From Pomacea canaliculata (lineage: Eukaryota > Mollusca > Gastropoda > Architaenioglossa > Ampullariidae), in NCBI RefSeq assembly GCF_003073045.1, contig NC_037594.1:31484737-31548736 (forward strand): a DNA stretch of 64,000 nucleotides, given 5' to 3'. A program made the translations under genes and the position numbers. This document shows positions 40,401 through 53,400 of the stretch, one piece after another; position 1 is the first letter of the stretch; each line of letters starts with the position of its first letter. Under the pieces are notes generated by a model. It saw only the letters and a list, made by a program, of their open reading frames with translations, searched no databases and was not told the DNA's origin.

Positions 40401-43400
40401 AGTACAAAATGTGTCAGCAATAGATGTGGAATACATGCATGGGTTCTCATCAGGTTTGTCGGTCTGGTTGCTAAGAGTAGCGACTATAAAGGTTTGATGG
40501 TCTAATATATTGCTAACAGTAAAGATTAAGTGAATATTCTTTGGTATGCATGCTTTGTGCACGTTTTGTTACCCTGTAGGTGCGCCTCGCGTTGTTCAAC
40601 AGTCAAGGCGGTACCCTGTGGTACGCGGACTTCAACCTCACGGTGTCATCAGATAAAGATCCCCAACAATGGTTGACTCCAGCCTCTCTGTCCGCTGCCT
40701 CCGACCCGCAGCTGACGGCGATAGACCTGTCTATTGTGTAAGTTTACGTCTGTAGTCCATGAGTGAACGTGTGTGTGCGTTCGTGTGTGCGCATATCTGT
40801 GTGCAATGCATGTGTGCGTGTGTCTGTCTGTGTGTGTGTGTGTGTGTGTGCTGCCATGATTTCTTTGACGATGAATAAATCTCTTTTCATAGACTTATTC
40901 CTGATGCAGTGGAAGGCCCCTTTCTACAGTGATAGAGCGTTTTCTGCTGAACAAGCGGACTTGCATTTAAGCTTTTAAGAGCTCTCTAATGTTTCAGACA
41001 AGAAACTACTTCACTAAAAAGGGGAATAAACTCTCAGCATTACAATCATTAAATTTATTTCTTAAATAGAGTTTAGAATTTCTGTCCTCAAAGACTTAGT
41101 ATTTCTCCTTTAAAAAGTAGACAAAAATATAAATAATATCGAGAAATAGAGAAAGTAATCTCATGAGGCGAGAAAGTTGAAAAGATAAACGAGACGAGCG
41201 AGGAGACCGTTAGAGGAAGTCGTCTGCAGGTGGGGCGACCTGGCCCTGGATCTAAACCTTCCCATGTAAGCAGATCTAAGTTTGTAACTGTGTACATAAT
41301 ATTTACAGCACTGGTTTCAAACTGATGAATGTTGACAGCTTTCGTCCTCTTCAAATGCTGTTCTGTCATCAGCTTATCATCAAGTTCTATCGTCATTTTC
41401 CTCAACCTCTTCCAGACTAGCGTTCTAGTCTTAGCTAAAGCTTCTGTTCCGCCATTTTTCCTAGGGAGAAAATATAGTTCAAGAGATGTACATCTATATA
41501 CCGAGATCGCGTTTGAATGCAACGGTTCTCTGCAGTAAGTAAACGACCGTTTTTTTCCAAGGAAAAAAAATCAAACTTCGTGTAAGCCAGACTGCAGAAA
41601 TCCAGCAAACCTTGTGACCTTTCTAAAATTTTAGTTTCAGAGTCATAATTATGATTTAAATCATTTATCGTCAGGGAAGTGTAACTCTAAACTCTGAAAT
41701 TTCTCCTCAATGTCGAACAAAAAATAATTAGCTGTGATCGCTCAATGCTCCCTAAATTGTCTCCAAAGCAAGCAACAGTTTTTCTCAGGTTTGACTCAAG
41801 GAAGCTGCTGATGACGGTGGGCATCGGCTCCAGAGAACGTCTGCAACTCACGTGGAGGACTTCATCACTCTTTCTCTTTTCTACCAATTACTGGACGACC
41901 CTGCCCACAGTGCTAACAAGTGAGTGGCTTTCTCCTCTCTGCTACTATTACAGACAAGTCAGTGATTCTTTCTACCAGCTATTAGCTTATTCTGTCAAAC
42001 TACACTGGAGTGCTAGTGACTTTCTTCTCTCTACACTAATAGATTCTGCCCATTCCACTGGCTAGCGAATCTTCTCTTCAATAAGGTTTTTAAACTACTT
42101 ACACAAACAAACTAGTTACTCCTCAGCAATGAGTACATTAGCTGTATACCAACACGTACATAATGCTTATCAATAAAAGACATATTTGACATGCATCTAT
42201 TAATTTATCCACAAACATTGAGATCCCCCCAACAAAATGAAACACGCCGTCCGTCCTTTCTTCAAGAGGTCTGCAATCATACACAGGTATCATAATAATA
42301 CATTCATGAATACCATTTATAAGCAGGGTAAGCATTGTTTCAAATCTGTCATTATTCCATTAACTGACCAGCTATGTTTGTCCGCCGCGACTGGTTGTCG
42401 AGGAAACAGAAAAACGCGGAGGTTGACAAGGTCCTCATCTGGGGTCTGTGTTGACCGACTGTGAGTCTGCAGTCTACTTCCGTTTGTTCTTCCTCTAGTA
42501 CCTCGGTGTCCACCTGCCTCCAAGGTATCCTAAAGGAAGTCTTAGATTGAACCAGATCAGCTTTTGTCTCTTCGTTGTTGCGAGTAGTGATATCTGGTGT
42601 TCTACGTGTAGCAACCGTGCTACATTGTCACACAGCCATTGTTTGATGTTTTTGTGTTTCCTTGTGAAGTCATCCTTTCATCAGGATTGATACTACTAGC
42701 AACTTGTACAGAGTGTACTTTTTAGTACACCGAATGTTACTGCTCCTCCAGATCCGGTCCAGCCTGTCCAATGCCGTTGTTGTTGTCAAGATCCTGATGT
42801 GGATAACTGCCGTAGAGATGCCATCTTCGGAGAGTGGCTTTCAAGTACTTACAGTGTCTTACCTCATTAAGTTGTGATGTGTTCATCTATATTTCTGCAA
42901 GTTGTCGTCGCATGTTCTAATCATGGCTGTGCTATCAGAATAATGTGCGGGTGTTTTACGTATCAATTTATGCACCTTTTCTCAGCATCATAGCTGGTTG
43001 GGCTCCAGAAGAGCATTTTTCTTCCCCCACCATGGAGACTGCCGCGGTTGCTATTTATTCGGGCCTCGACCGATTACTTTGTGGATTCTGGAACTATCAT
43101 GATTTAAAAAAAATCTATTTGTGCAAATAAAAAAAAAAAATCATAAAATTCAGAAACAAAGCATCTAGAAAATATCCTTATTATGGAAGTCTGTGCATTG
43201 CTTACATGTATGTGTATGAGTGAGTGTATACATATATATATATATAACATATACATATATTATTTCGTACACTGTATGTTGAATTTTCTTGTTTCCCAGC
43301 AGCCCCCGACAACACAAGCAACAGAGATATGCTAATGGCCAAGCTAGACCAACCCTACCATACATTCACTAATATGTCGGGCTCGTCTATATGGGTAAGT

Positions 43401-46400
43401 GAAGACAGTCACCTGCCTTACATCACATCATTTTAAAACGTTCTCAGACAGCACTCAAAAAATAGAGAATCCTGATTTATCTTTCTGTCACAATGAGATA
43501 CTAAATAAATCTTTCTGCTTTTTTAGAGAGACTTCGACTTCGTCAGAACAATTTATTGCTCTGTTCCCATTACTTCGTGATAGTTTCATTTCATATTCTC
43601 ACTCGTGTTCTAATCGTCATGAAAATGTGTCTGTTTCAAGATGGGTTTCTCAAGACACTTGTTCTTCATCGGCATCAGCTTCAACAGGACAAAGAGTGGT
43701 GAAATTGTGAAGTTTCAGCTCTATTACAGTATACAGGCTGATTGTAGCAAACACTACAGAGACACCAGTATATTTCAACCTTATCTTGACGACACCGCGC
43801 AGTCTCCTAATGTAAGCACTGGTGTTATTCTTGTTGTTATTGTTTTTCTAAAATAAAACTATTAAATGTGTGCAGCAAATATTAATTTGCTCCTGAAATC
43901 GTTTTCATGCTTCCGGTTATCAGGGAATGGGTTTCATTGTTCTTTGAAAGCTAAGAGAGTATTCAAGGGATTTGTTTCGTCGGATGCTCAGCGAACGCCC
44001 TTGATACAGACTCATCTCCTCTGCTTGTGACCAAAGTTTTATTCACAAAGTCTGGGTAATCGTTTATGTCATTATGTCCACTCTATGAATTTCAATACTT
44101 TGACGTTTTTTTTTCTTTAGACGTTCTCGCTTACTTACCTAGACGAAGGAAATAACACAACGGCAGTCGTAGTCCTGGACACAACGACGGCGGCAACTTG
44201 TTTGTGGATTTCTGTCCTGGAGCAGGTCCAGCCTTCGTCCCACGACATCAGCGTCTATACGACCTCACGTACGAAAAAGATTCTGGCAGCAATTTTGTTG
44301 GTTTTAAAAAGCAGAATATTCAACTTTGACCTAACTTACCTCTGTAAATCTCTCTCTCACTCTTGTACATTTTATACCATCTTTTTCCATTTAAGCAAGA
44401 AGTATTTTAATTGAAGTGACAATTTCGAGAATTTGGACAGTTTTTTTTCTTCCATTCTAGATGACGTTCTTGACGCTCCTATCTTCGCTCTACAGTGGTG
44501 GCTTGGTGAGTTGTCCTTTTCCCTACAGTTAGCGATGGATATCTTTGGGGTTAGAATAAATAAAAATGTCAATTTTCTGAAAATTCAAACAGTTTTATTT
44601 AATAATAATAATAACTAAAAAATAATAATGTGTTTTTTAATATAGCGCTTTTTCCCAAAAGGCAGGCTCAAAGCGCTCTACTAAAAAGAAAATAAAAACA
44701 AACAAAAACACAGCATAATAAGAATGGATGTTGGTCTCAAGAACAGTTGTAGCATCACTGTATATTTATTACCTTCGCCTATCACAGTCTATAGCTGATA
44801 GTCACAGCAAACCTGTCGAACTGACGATGACCACTTCTGATGACGATGACTCATTGATGTTAAGAGTGACCGTCACCTTGTTTTCTGACGGTGGTTAGAA
44901 GGTGATGTAAGGTTGACTTGCTGCTGGAGAATCAGACAGTTGAGATTTGTAACAAGCACAAGTGTTTTGTGACTGATTTGTTTGACATTACTTTTGTCTG
45001 TCTTTAGCCTCTTGTCACTCTGCAATCTATGAACTTCACCAGCTACTAGTGTTAAGAAAGACATCAGTACAGTAGTCAGGTCAAATGCCTCAAAAACATG
45101 TTGGATTTTTCCAGCATCAGTATCAGTCAGACTAGTGTGAGCAACATATTTCACTGAGGTCCCTGGAGATACCTGATGTCAATAATTCCAAACGGCCTGT
45201 ACTCAACTCAAAGCTTGCTGTGATGCCTCGACATTGTCAAGCAGGTGGAGGGAGGCCATCAGAGTTTGAGGTTGACACTGTTAACCTCACATCTAAATAA
45301 TGATAAGATGCGCGGATGTGACAGTAGAAATAAAACGGCAAAGGAAAAGATAAAAGGTGGCGAAGACACAGAAATCCATTCAGATACATAGTAAATATCG
45401 TAACAAATGTACTGATAAACATTATATACAAAGCTTCACGCAGATCAAATCACAAATATGAAAAGTGAGGTGACAACAGAAAAAACCGAACAGAAAACAT
45501 GGAACAGAAAGTAGCAACTGAGCAAAACACCAATAGAGCAGTGGACAGAATGAGAGAAGGTTGTTCCTTGACATTACTTGTCATCAAGGTGTGTAGTACT
45601 GAGGGAAGTACACTGTCACCAACGTTCACGTACCTGTCATGAGTCACATAGCTGTAGAACCAACTTCTAGTGTTTTCGCAGTTAGTTAACAACATAGACA
45701 TACAATTATTTGCTTAAATTCGCTTGTTTGTAGATTCGACTAGCAGTCCCGAACCGAACATCGCTTCGACCACCGCTGTCACGTCATCGACTACTTATAA
45801 CATCATGACGACATCTTCATGTACAACTACAACCGTCTGCGAGATGACATCACCAGATGTACTAACGACGAATACGATGCCCACGGAGACAATGCAACAC
45901 ACAGTTTCTAAGAGGATCATGAAGTCACGTCCTCTGTAGTACAAACTGAAGCTGCGCTGGAAGAGATGATGAGAGCTGTGCAAGAGAGTTTGATGGTCCC
46001 TAAGGGAGAAACTGCAAAGTAAGTGACCTTTGGGTCAGTCTCCTCTTTCACAAAAATTATTGAATGGACAGATTCTGTGTTTGTGGTGTGGACTTCTCGG
46101 CCTTCGTGTGTGGGCGAATGAGCGAGTAGAAGACGTAGACAGAAAATAAGTAAGAACAGGTTGTGTTTGTGCATAATTTTTTTTCCTTTGTAATTAATGT
46201 TTTTCTCACTTGCTTTTCCACACCCTTATCTCATTTTCCGTAGCGTTGTTTTTGCAGAAAATATATGAGTATTTAAGACTGCACCAGTATTCAAACAAAC
46301 ATATAAATATATATCCTTACTGCTTCTGTCTTTCCAATCAAAATTTCGTTCCCTACTTTCAGATCCACGAATGAGTTTCCCATGTGATTGTCTTCATTCT

Positions 46401-46659
46401 GCTGTTGCAGGTTCAAGCGGCAGTTTGTCTCAGCCCCGGACGACCGGCCATCAGCAGTTTTGCTGGGTGTGGTGGAGTGACTTGCATCGTCACCGTCATG
46501 TTTGGAGTCCTGGCTCTTGACTTCGCTCGTCTTTCCCGAGACTTCAAGCATCTGACCTCTAACCTCAGCCAATGTTGGGACCGAGTGGCTGACAAAGCCA
46601 TAAGGCGACAACCTCATCCATCTCACCGTTACCCTCAACGCACAGGTTCGCAGATCTAG
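37408..46659 (+). CDS. Uncharacterised single-pass membrane protein, 10 exons
   Basis: Predicted type I surface protein with no family I can name. Exons: 37408-37489, 39693-39878, 40580-40737, 41789-41919, 43300-43394, 43641-43811, 44121-44268, 44461-44505, 45734-46018, 46411-46659. All introns are GT-AG with compatible phases. Exon 1 (MPSHGKIQ... IAIVVFSVSHIAEG) is a signal peptide. The ectodomain has LERVDVIVSSGDFKS, VRLALFNSQGGTLWYADFNL, many N-x-S/T sites and an LDDTAQSPN block. Exon 9 is a Ser/Thr-rich stalk, then acidic AALEEMMRAVQESL. Exon 10 carries the helix AVLLGVV / VTCIVTVMFGVLAL and a short basic tail before TAG. Frame breaks of one base fall in exon 2 (GGGG near 39736), exon 9 (near 45913) and exon 10 (near 46475). 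Between breaks the frames are clean, so consensus error is likely. AATAAA follows at 47064. Confidence 0.75.
38360..39440 (-). mobile_element. LINE reverse transcriptase relic (CR1/Jockey-like 3' part)
   Basis: In intron 1 of the membrane-protein gene, antisense to it. On the minus strand: KSNIVVFRNGGH, AYKYLGIILSTRCVFTQALE, LLYGSEIWG, then RVHTIALKTFLGVSLKTPD and MIYGDCGRYSLFI, the usual C-terminal series of this LINE group. A weak CxxC/H-type tail (IEDIE...) follows near 38440. An A/T homopolymer block at about 38985-39080 interrupts it and several stops are present. About 350 residues' worth of the 3' end remain. Confidence 0.75.
39490..39668 (+). repeat. Minisatellite, about 40-bp unit
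   Basis: Four to five diverged copies of a unit containing TTGTACAACTTGCTGTTCATC plus a CTGTGTCC-like spacer. It ends 24 bp before the acceptor-side exon start of membrane-protein exon 2. The open frames across it are products of the repeat. Confidence 0.75.
42500..42900 (-). mobile_element. LINE reverse transcriptase relic
   Basis: In intron 4 of the membrane-protein gene, antisense. The minus strand gives a YLKATL / EDGIST-like block, then a run of I/L/T and LDRLDRIWRSSNI followed by KYTLYKLLVVSIL. This is the stretch after FKYLG in RTE/CR1-type elements. It is short, with frame changes. It looks like the same broad group as the 2.95-kb relic. Confidence 0.6.
44590..44690 (-). repeat. LINE/SINE 3' tail fragment
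   Basis: On the minus strand AGCGCTTTGAGCCTGCC... AAAAAGCGCTATATTAAA ends in ATTATTATT repeats. This is the AAAGCGCTxxxAGC + TATA + microsatellite tail design also seen at 7.3 and 9.9 kb. Only about 100 bp are present. Confidence 0.55.
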
Positions 46660-47063
46660 GGGTACGTCTACCTTGGGTGCCCCAGACCAAGGGCGGCAAC
46701 TGTCAACGTCCACGTTCATTGGGCTCCAAGATTTATCTTTTCTTGTCCAGCTCCATGTATCAGGCAGAACTTCCCGGCCATGGCAAATTGTTTGATTCGG
46801 ATGCGAATGATAGAAGTGTTCATTAGCTGTTTGATCATCAAAATGCACATATTTCCCACTGTCTCTGTCCTAATCCACGTCTACATCTTTGAGGGAACTT
46901 TCTTTGCTACTAAATGCTGTAATACTTCTCGCACCTGTCACCGTTTGCGTCACATCATACCTTGAAGAGGCCGAGTTTTAAAAACAGTCCACTGATGCCT
47001 AGTTCTGTTCACTCTTTTTATATCTCTAGCTGACTCATTTCTTTGAAGTGGGATGGCCTACCG

Positions 47064-47069
47064 AATAAA
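47064..47069 (+). terminator. Candidate polyadenylation signal of the membrane-protein gene
   Basis: AATAAA 405 bp after the TAG at 46659, followed by a GT-rich stretch (GATTTGTTTGTC) that fits a downstream element. Confidence 0.55.
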
Positions 47070-47500
47070 GCACTCGATCTGATTGGATTTGTTTGTCACT
47101 ATTTCACTACTTCGCTCACATCTCTGTAGTCTCCTTCAAATCACTTTAAAGCAACATTAAATGCGAAATTTCTTTCAAAGGGCTCATGTTTGTTGATAAT
47201 GAAAAAGGATATTTTTCAAAAGAATTTAAGTAAAACATTCTTTTTCTTCTGGTGTAAACGATAACATATATATATAATAACATTTTACTCAGTTTGGACA
47301 CAGTTTTACAAGGACAAAGAAATTTGTTTGCATGTTTATATATCTGTATTCTTTCTTTGGACCTAATTTACACATATGAAAGGTTGAAAACACAAGGCGA
47401 TGGAGTAAAGTAATCTATTCTAATTAAGTTGAAGTTAAACTATGTTCACTCGGCAGGTTAGCTGTTTCTTTCCCCTTCACCAGTTTCTCCCTCTAAACTG

Positions 47501-49640
47501 CTAATCAAAGCGATGTATGTTGAGAGCAGCAAATGCATCAGACAGGTGCCCCACAAGTTCGCTGCCAGACCTTGGTATGTCGGACTGGTAACAGTAGGAC
47601 TCCGAAAGTGAGTGCTTCGGAAAAGCTGCTAGGGTTCCTTCCATCGTGAATGATGGAGGGTACTCTGCTTGCATAGGTTGCCATTCATACCTGCGAAAAA
47701 AGGACGGCAGTTATTCACGGTCTTAAAAAATAGGAACACCTTAATTCATCTGTAAGAAAATTCAGTAAATTAAAAAAAAACTGAAAACACCAGAAAAAGA
47801 CTTCTTTTCAGAAACGATGGACAAGGAAATGGTGTAAATATGTTAAGAAATAAATCTTTATCAAACATATAAAGTAAGACACTTATAAACATAAAAAAAT
47901 AAATAATTATCACTAAAAATAAAACATTGATGAGGACACTTGTGACAATGCTGAGCTCTTAAGTCAGGAAAATTCAGTTTCCACTTATGAAAGAGAGAGA
48001 GAGTGTGTGTGTGTGTGTTTTCAAAGGATGTTTCAAACATTGAACTGTTCAGAGTGTGTCGAGAAAGGTCATCTCTATCTGACTAGCGATCTCTCTATAC
48101 CTGCTAAAGGAAGGACACTTACGGTAAAGTTTGCAGGTCCTTTTCTGAAGGATGAGTAAACATGGTGCAGGTAACCTCTTGACCTGGATCTGCAAATAGA
48201 TGTGCAACAAGCTCCTGACTCCCTCTTCACCGATTAAGGAAGAAAAATACTTAAAATAATACGAAAGCCAGTAACAGCCTGCCCATAGTTTTTACTTGAT
48301 TTTTTTTAATTTCTCATCAATGCTTAGTCAAGAAAGATAAGCTGATGTGGTAAGATCATATCTGAAGATTATCAAGACTTGAAAAGATAATTTTGCAGAG
48401 ATCAGCTCATGATAAAACAGAGACAGACAAAAAGTAGAAATGGATAGACAAGATCCACGAGTGAACTGGTCTCTCATTAGACGCATTCTAGAAAATGGTA
48501 AAAACCGACAATGTTGGAGATATTTGGGTAAAGCTATTACATTCCCTTACAGCCAATATAGGCAAAGAAACTGATAATGACGATGAATAATTAATGGCAT
48601 AATTATTAAAAGTCTTGAACTACTTTTTGGATTATAAGTCAAAAAAAACAAAAAAAACAAACCCAACCACCATTTTAAACATGTCTTTTTAAATGCAGCA
48701 CATCAAAGTATACAAAATTAAAGCTTGTCTCCTACCCTTTAGGCTGTTAGTGACTGATGTGCTAGAGAAGACACTGTTTTAGAGACCATCAAGGAGCTAG
48801 CAAACACCTTTCTCAAGTGAATATTCTATCAAACATTCAGAGGACAAGCAGGTTTTTCTTTTCCTTTCTGTTACCTTTCTTAAACTCACGAAGACATTTC
48901 AAGATAGCTTGGTCTACCATCGTCTCTTGTTCCTGTGTGGCGCGTAGCATGGCGACATCTTTGATCCCGAATCGGATATAAGACTTGAGGTGCCTTGTTC
49001 TGCGTGTCTTTTGCTTGTTGGTGGACCGGAAGATGATGTCTGGAAGGCCATCCAGTCTATCCAGGTCTAGCGCCAAAATCTTCAACCTCTTACTCAAAGG
49101 AGTAGAGGTTCTGGATGCTGTGCTTTTATGGGTGTCGACTGTAAATTTTACTCGTTTCCTTCGTGGTTTTGCTATTCCAAGCTTGCGAGATGTGTCCGAC
49201 TTGAGCGCAGATTTCAGGAGGAGTGGGACTTTGGAACCTGCGTCAGAGCTAATGTCATCTAGGAGACGCTTTGGGTGGGTGTCCTCGCGGTACTCGGCGC
49301 ACGGAAATTCTGTTTGTAAACAATGCAACATGCAAAACAAAGCTAAAGAAACTTATTTACCGTCGCATACACAATGAGCACACACACGTACAAACGTCTC
49401 CAAAACAACCAGTTTCTTGTTACTCAGCAGTAATTGCTACATAAAGAGCACGAGATAAGTAAGACAAGTACGAAAACATTTCGACTTTGAGAACGTCTTC
49501 ACAGGAAAACGAAATACGATTCCCCTACTAAACATATGAACCTCACCTGGAATTTTCTGGTAATCGTTTGACAAAGCTGGAGCTAAGGCAAAGTCATCGC
49601 GGTGAGATTTTTCCAGTTCAAAACGCAAGGGAAATTCCAT
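47501..49640 (-). CDS. Basic protein with RVxF (PP1-docking) motif, 261 aa, 4 exons
   Basis: No family recognised. Exons (minus): 49547-49640, 48875-49309, 48123-48189, 47501-47690. They total 786 nt, all phases agree and there is no frame defect. The start MEFPLRFELEK is the first ATG. Residues about 60-85 read LLLKSALKSDTSRK, then PRRKRVKFTVD. KRVKF fits the (K/R)VxF motif by which regulators bind protein phosphatase 1, and the flanking basic run could be a nuclear signal. Next comes a basic stretch (STNKQKTRRTRHLK) and YIRFGIKDVAMLRATQ. The C-terminal exon is rich in Y, P and S and ends NIHRFD. There is no signal peptide or membrane helix. It is divergent from, and 830 bp away from, the HMG-box gene, which also has an RVxF-like motif. 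A PP1-targeting nuclear role is inferred from one short motif only. Confidence 0.8.
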
Positions 49641-50470
49641 TACTGAACTTAACTTGAAAGGAAAAAGATTTGAGAGCAGCACGACTAGCCTAATTCCCCA
49701 CTTTCAGATCTTTTAGATAGAAAATGGCTGAATTATCCCAAGCGTCGGCTGCAAGGGTCTCTAGAAGGAGGAATCGGTAAAAACAAATGGATTATGACGT
49801 CATTATAACACGGATTTATGACAATCACTTTCGTCACATCAGATGTCATTCTGATGAGAAACAGGCGTCATTGTAATATGACGTAGTCGCAAATAATTTA
49901 CTCCAGGCATAATCGGCTGTTGACAAGGGAGAGCAAAATAATTAACAAATAGTTGATATTTTGTTCAATAAGTCACGTGACTCTCAACTCACACCTTTTA
50001 CTAAAACTTTCCTGTCCCTCGTATGCTGTCCATTTTTTCCAACCCAAACTCCTCAAAAATAAAAACAGACCAAACCGATACCAGCAAAGGGACAACTGGC
50101 TCGATGACTGACTACAAATAAAGTGTGATTGTTGAGATACACATTTAGCGAAGACAGTAAGTAATCTGACACACTTCAATGTAAATTATGTCAAGTAAAT
50201 AATAGCGAGCCCCTGTGTCGTCAAAACGTCGAGCTGACGTCAGAGACGGTTTGACGTCATTAACAATATAGTCTACAATGCTCAGTCGTCCTTGGGTCCC
50301 AAACACAAACCAATCGTCAGCCACCAGCTCCGCGGGTCCCCCTTCCATATTATCTCACTGTGGGTCGTAGTGCAGCAGCCAGTGAAGCTGTGAAAGGAAA
50401 AATAACTGTGGACCGTCCTTCACTCAGCTTGCTGAGCTTGCTGAGGTGGCTCCACAGTTGCTTCTGGAAG
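49641..50470. promoter_or_regulatory. Bidirectional promoter with three perfect CRE palindromes
   Basis: The 830-bp spacer between two head-to-head genes contains TGACGTCA at 49795-49802, 50235-50242 and 50252-50259, the full cAMP-response element bound by CREB, CREM and ATF factors. The last two are 17 bp apart, under two helical turns. A related half site (ATGACGTAG) lies near 49878. No TATA box is well placed on either side. Co-regulation of both genes by CREB/CREM is an inference from these sites. Confidence 0.65.
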
Positions 50471-53400
50471 ATGCAGAGTGGAAACACATTGGTCTCGTCT
50501 CAGTTACACATCCCAGGCGTGTTCTCCGGGTCGTCTTCCAGTCGTGAGCTCTGTCCTGTCAAGGGAATTCTCTCCGACAGAAAAAAGCCACCGCGAAGTA
50601 ATAAGAGAGTGTCCTTCGACGAAAATTCATTGAGGAAAAGAAAACGAACAATCTCGCTCACTAGCCTGAAGTGGCAAGCTTACATAGAGGTAAGAGGTCG
50701 AGAATAGTCAATCCTTCATGATGTTGACCGATACGTGACTGAGCTTTAAATATTGTTTTGTGCGTGATGATTAGCTATTTGTTTACAGATTACACTAAAG
50801 TATCTACATTATCCACCACCAGTTGGTGCAACTTACCTTGTAGTGGTGTGTGGCTTGTTGATCCCCAGAGCGATGTCGGGGGGAGCCATGTGCTCCTGGC
50901 AGGTCCAACCAAGCCAAACAGGTCTGTCAGGGGAGAGGCCAGACTAAAATGTTGCACCCTGACCCTCCAGGTTGGGGGTGTTTCTTTGGGCTAGCAACCC
51001 ACTCATGTAAAACACAAAAGAAGTTACAGAAACCACAACAATACAAGGGCCTGATCAGGAAGATTCCTATCCCGAAGAGCTTATGAGACATGCCGATGAC
51101 ATCTTTAGGAAGCCAGCTCGCCGACTCATCTTTCGATGACCAATGCAAGAATCAGGATAGAGACCTGGAACATCACAACCCTTTATTAAAGCTCAAGTGG
51201 AAAGCAAAATGAGAAAATACAACATCAGGGTTCTCGGGTTATGCGAAACCTTATTTACTTATTTAATATATATATTTAATATATTATTCCATATAATTTA
51301 TTTTATTTACACAAAGACCCGGACCACAATCATACCCAGGGAGGAGCACTGCTGATGTCAACAGAGGCAACAAAGGCACTGATGGCATGAGAACCAGTCT
51401 CGCCAGGGGTCATCCAGGGAAACTTTTTTTCACACCATAAAAAAGTATTAGGAGAAAGAAGCTGTCGAATGTACATAGTCTAGCTGTTACTTAAAAATGA
51501 CCACGTCGAAATCTTTGTCCACAGGAACAGTTTAGGACACTGCGAGCCCACAGAAAACGAAAATCCAAACGCGAAAATGGCCGTAACGTCTTCCAGAAAA
51601 AGCCTCAACCTGTCCCAAGGAGTAAAAATAGGAGCAAGAAACAAGAATCAAACGGGTCAGCTCATCTTTCTGATGTGAACATGTTCGAATTACCTAAGAC
51701 AGGTAAATCGAACGGTTACTGCTAGGCCGTGCATTCAAAATAGAAATCTGTGGAAACAGAAAATTGACTGTAAAAAGAATGTAGTTTATTTGATTTTTAT
51801 ACTAATTCAAGTCTCTGTGATTTTTACCGGTCATGTGGATCAGTCATAACGGCCACATACATGAACACGTGTATCTGAATGACTGATTTTTCTCAGAGAC
51901 TCAGACATCCTCTTTGTCCATGATGAAAAAGATTCTTGTGTTTAATAATATGAGACTAGAATTTGAGTCTTGCCAGAGAATCCGCTACAATTCTATTTTG
52001 AATGCCCATGGGATGGAGAGACCTGTTGATTGATGTAGTTACTGTTATTTCGGCGATACAGGCATGTGAGGTTTGCACAGCTCTACAATTACAGTTTTAC
52101 ATCTTGTGTACTACATTACTGTGGTTTGAGTTTTGTGTCAGGGCAAGAACCATTTAAGCCATTTGTGAAAACATTCTTAGCATGGTGCAGTAGTGTTTTC
52201 AATATTAAAACGACTCTTGTTTACTTTCCCCATTTTGATGATGGCGCATGTTTCTCGTGTAGATGGCAGAAGACCAGAAGACCCAGAGAGATATTATATG
52301 CAGAACGAAAACAGCTATACTACCAACCAGAGGGAACAAGCCATGACTTACGAAGGTGGAGAGCACGTTGGCAGCGTGAAGGTGGTCAAACCCAAGCGAC
52401 CGTTAAACGCATTCTTTGTATTCGCTCAGTACTGCAGAAAAAAGCATCTTCTCGATTCCATGAGATCTTCAAATCACGCGCCGCGCCATGGGGCGAGTGT
52501 GGCGCCACATGTCCATGGACGAGCGCTCTGTATTCTATGAGCACGCTGACAGGCTGAGAGCGGAGTATTTTCGACAAAAAGGTGTCGCTGTGCTCGTCTG
52601 TCTTTACGCTATACTCTTCGTCTGTCCCTTCATCCGGTCGTCTTCCTTGCTTTTTCACTTCTCTCACTTGCTCCTTGCTTCTGTCTCTCAAAGCTATGCT
52701 CCTCGTCTGTCCCTCCCTCTTGTCGTCTTCCTCGCTTTCTCCTTCCTTTTGTCTCTCAGATTTAATTTCTCTCTTTTTTGTACTCGTCGACTGCTTCTCA
52801 GGTCTGTGTTCTGTCAGCTGAATCTCTAATACTTTCTCTCGTTCTCTCTCTTTGTGGGTTGTAGGCTGGATGCGTGCGCACTCAAGAGTAAGTTTATTAC
52901 TCATTTTTTTCTGTCGTATGCTAGCGAAAGTATCTTTTCAACCTGTTAACTACTTATAAACTATATCAACACACACACACACCACCTCTCTGCCCAAGTA
53001 AGTATTTAATATTATTTACTCGTCTTTATCAGGAGAATGGGAAAAGAGGACGGCGCAGTCCCCAGTAGCACGCAAGCGACCATTGAACGGGTACACACTG
53101 TTTTGTCGTGAGCACTTTTCACTGGTGAGGTACAAGATGTCTCACCCCCACCCGTGTCTAGTGATAGTGCGACTCGCCCGCATGTGGAGGAGGCTGCACA
53201 GAAGTGTGAAACTGGATTACAAGAGAAAGGCTAAGGCGACAACGCGGCATTTCGTCCCCGACCTCATCCCCATCCTCCCCATCTACCCCCGTGTTGTCGC
53301 CGACGTCCCCAGCGACAAACCACTTGACGTCCATTTTGAAGTTCGTTCTGAAGTCGCAATAGACGAGCCCGAGGACGTCGCCTCTAGAGATTCTTCAAGA

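Noticed and set aside
41088-41522. Minus-strand frame of 144 codons in an intron of the membrane-protein gene
   Set aside because: Long for chance but without motif or splice framework. The plus strand also has a weak exon-like piece (about 41463-41535) whose phase does not fit the neighbouring exons.
46291-46848. Minus-strand frame of 185 codons over the last exon of the membrane-protein gene
   Set aside because: Antisense shadow. The plus strand has the acceptor, transmembrane helix, stop and polyadenylation signal in order.
52386-52904. Minus-strand frame of 172 codons rich in Glu/Lys/Arg
   Set aside because: Antisense to HMG box 1 and a CT-rich intron. The plus strand carries the recognisable HMG motif.
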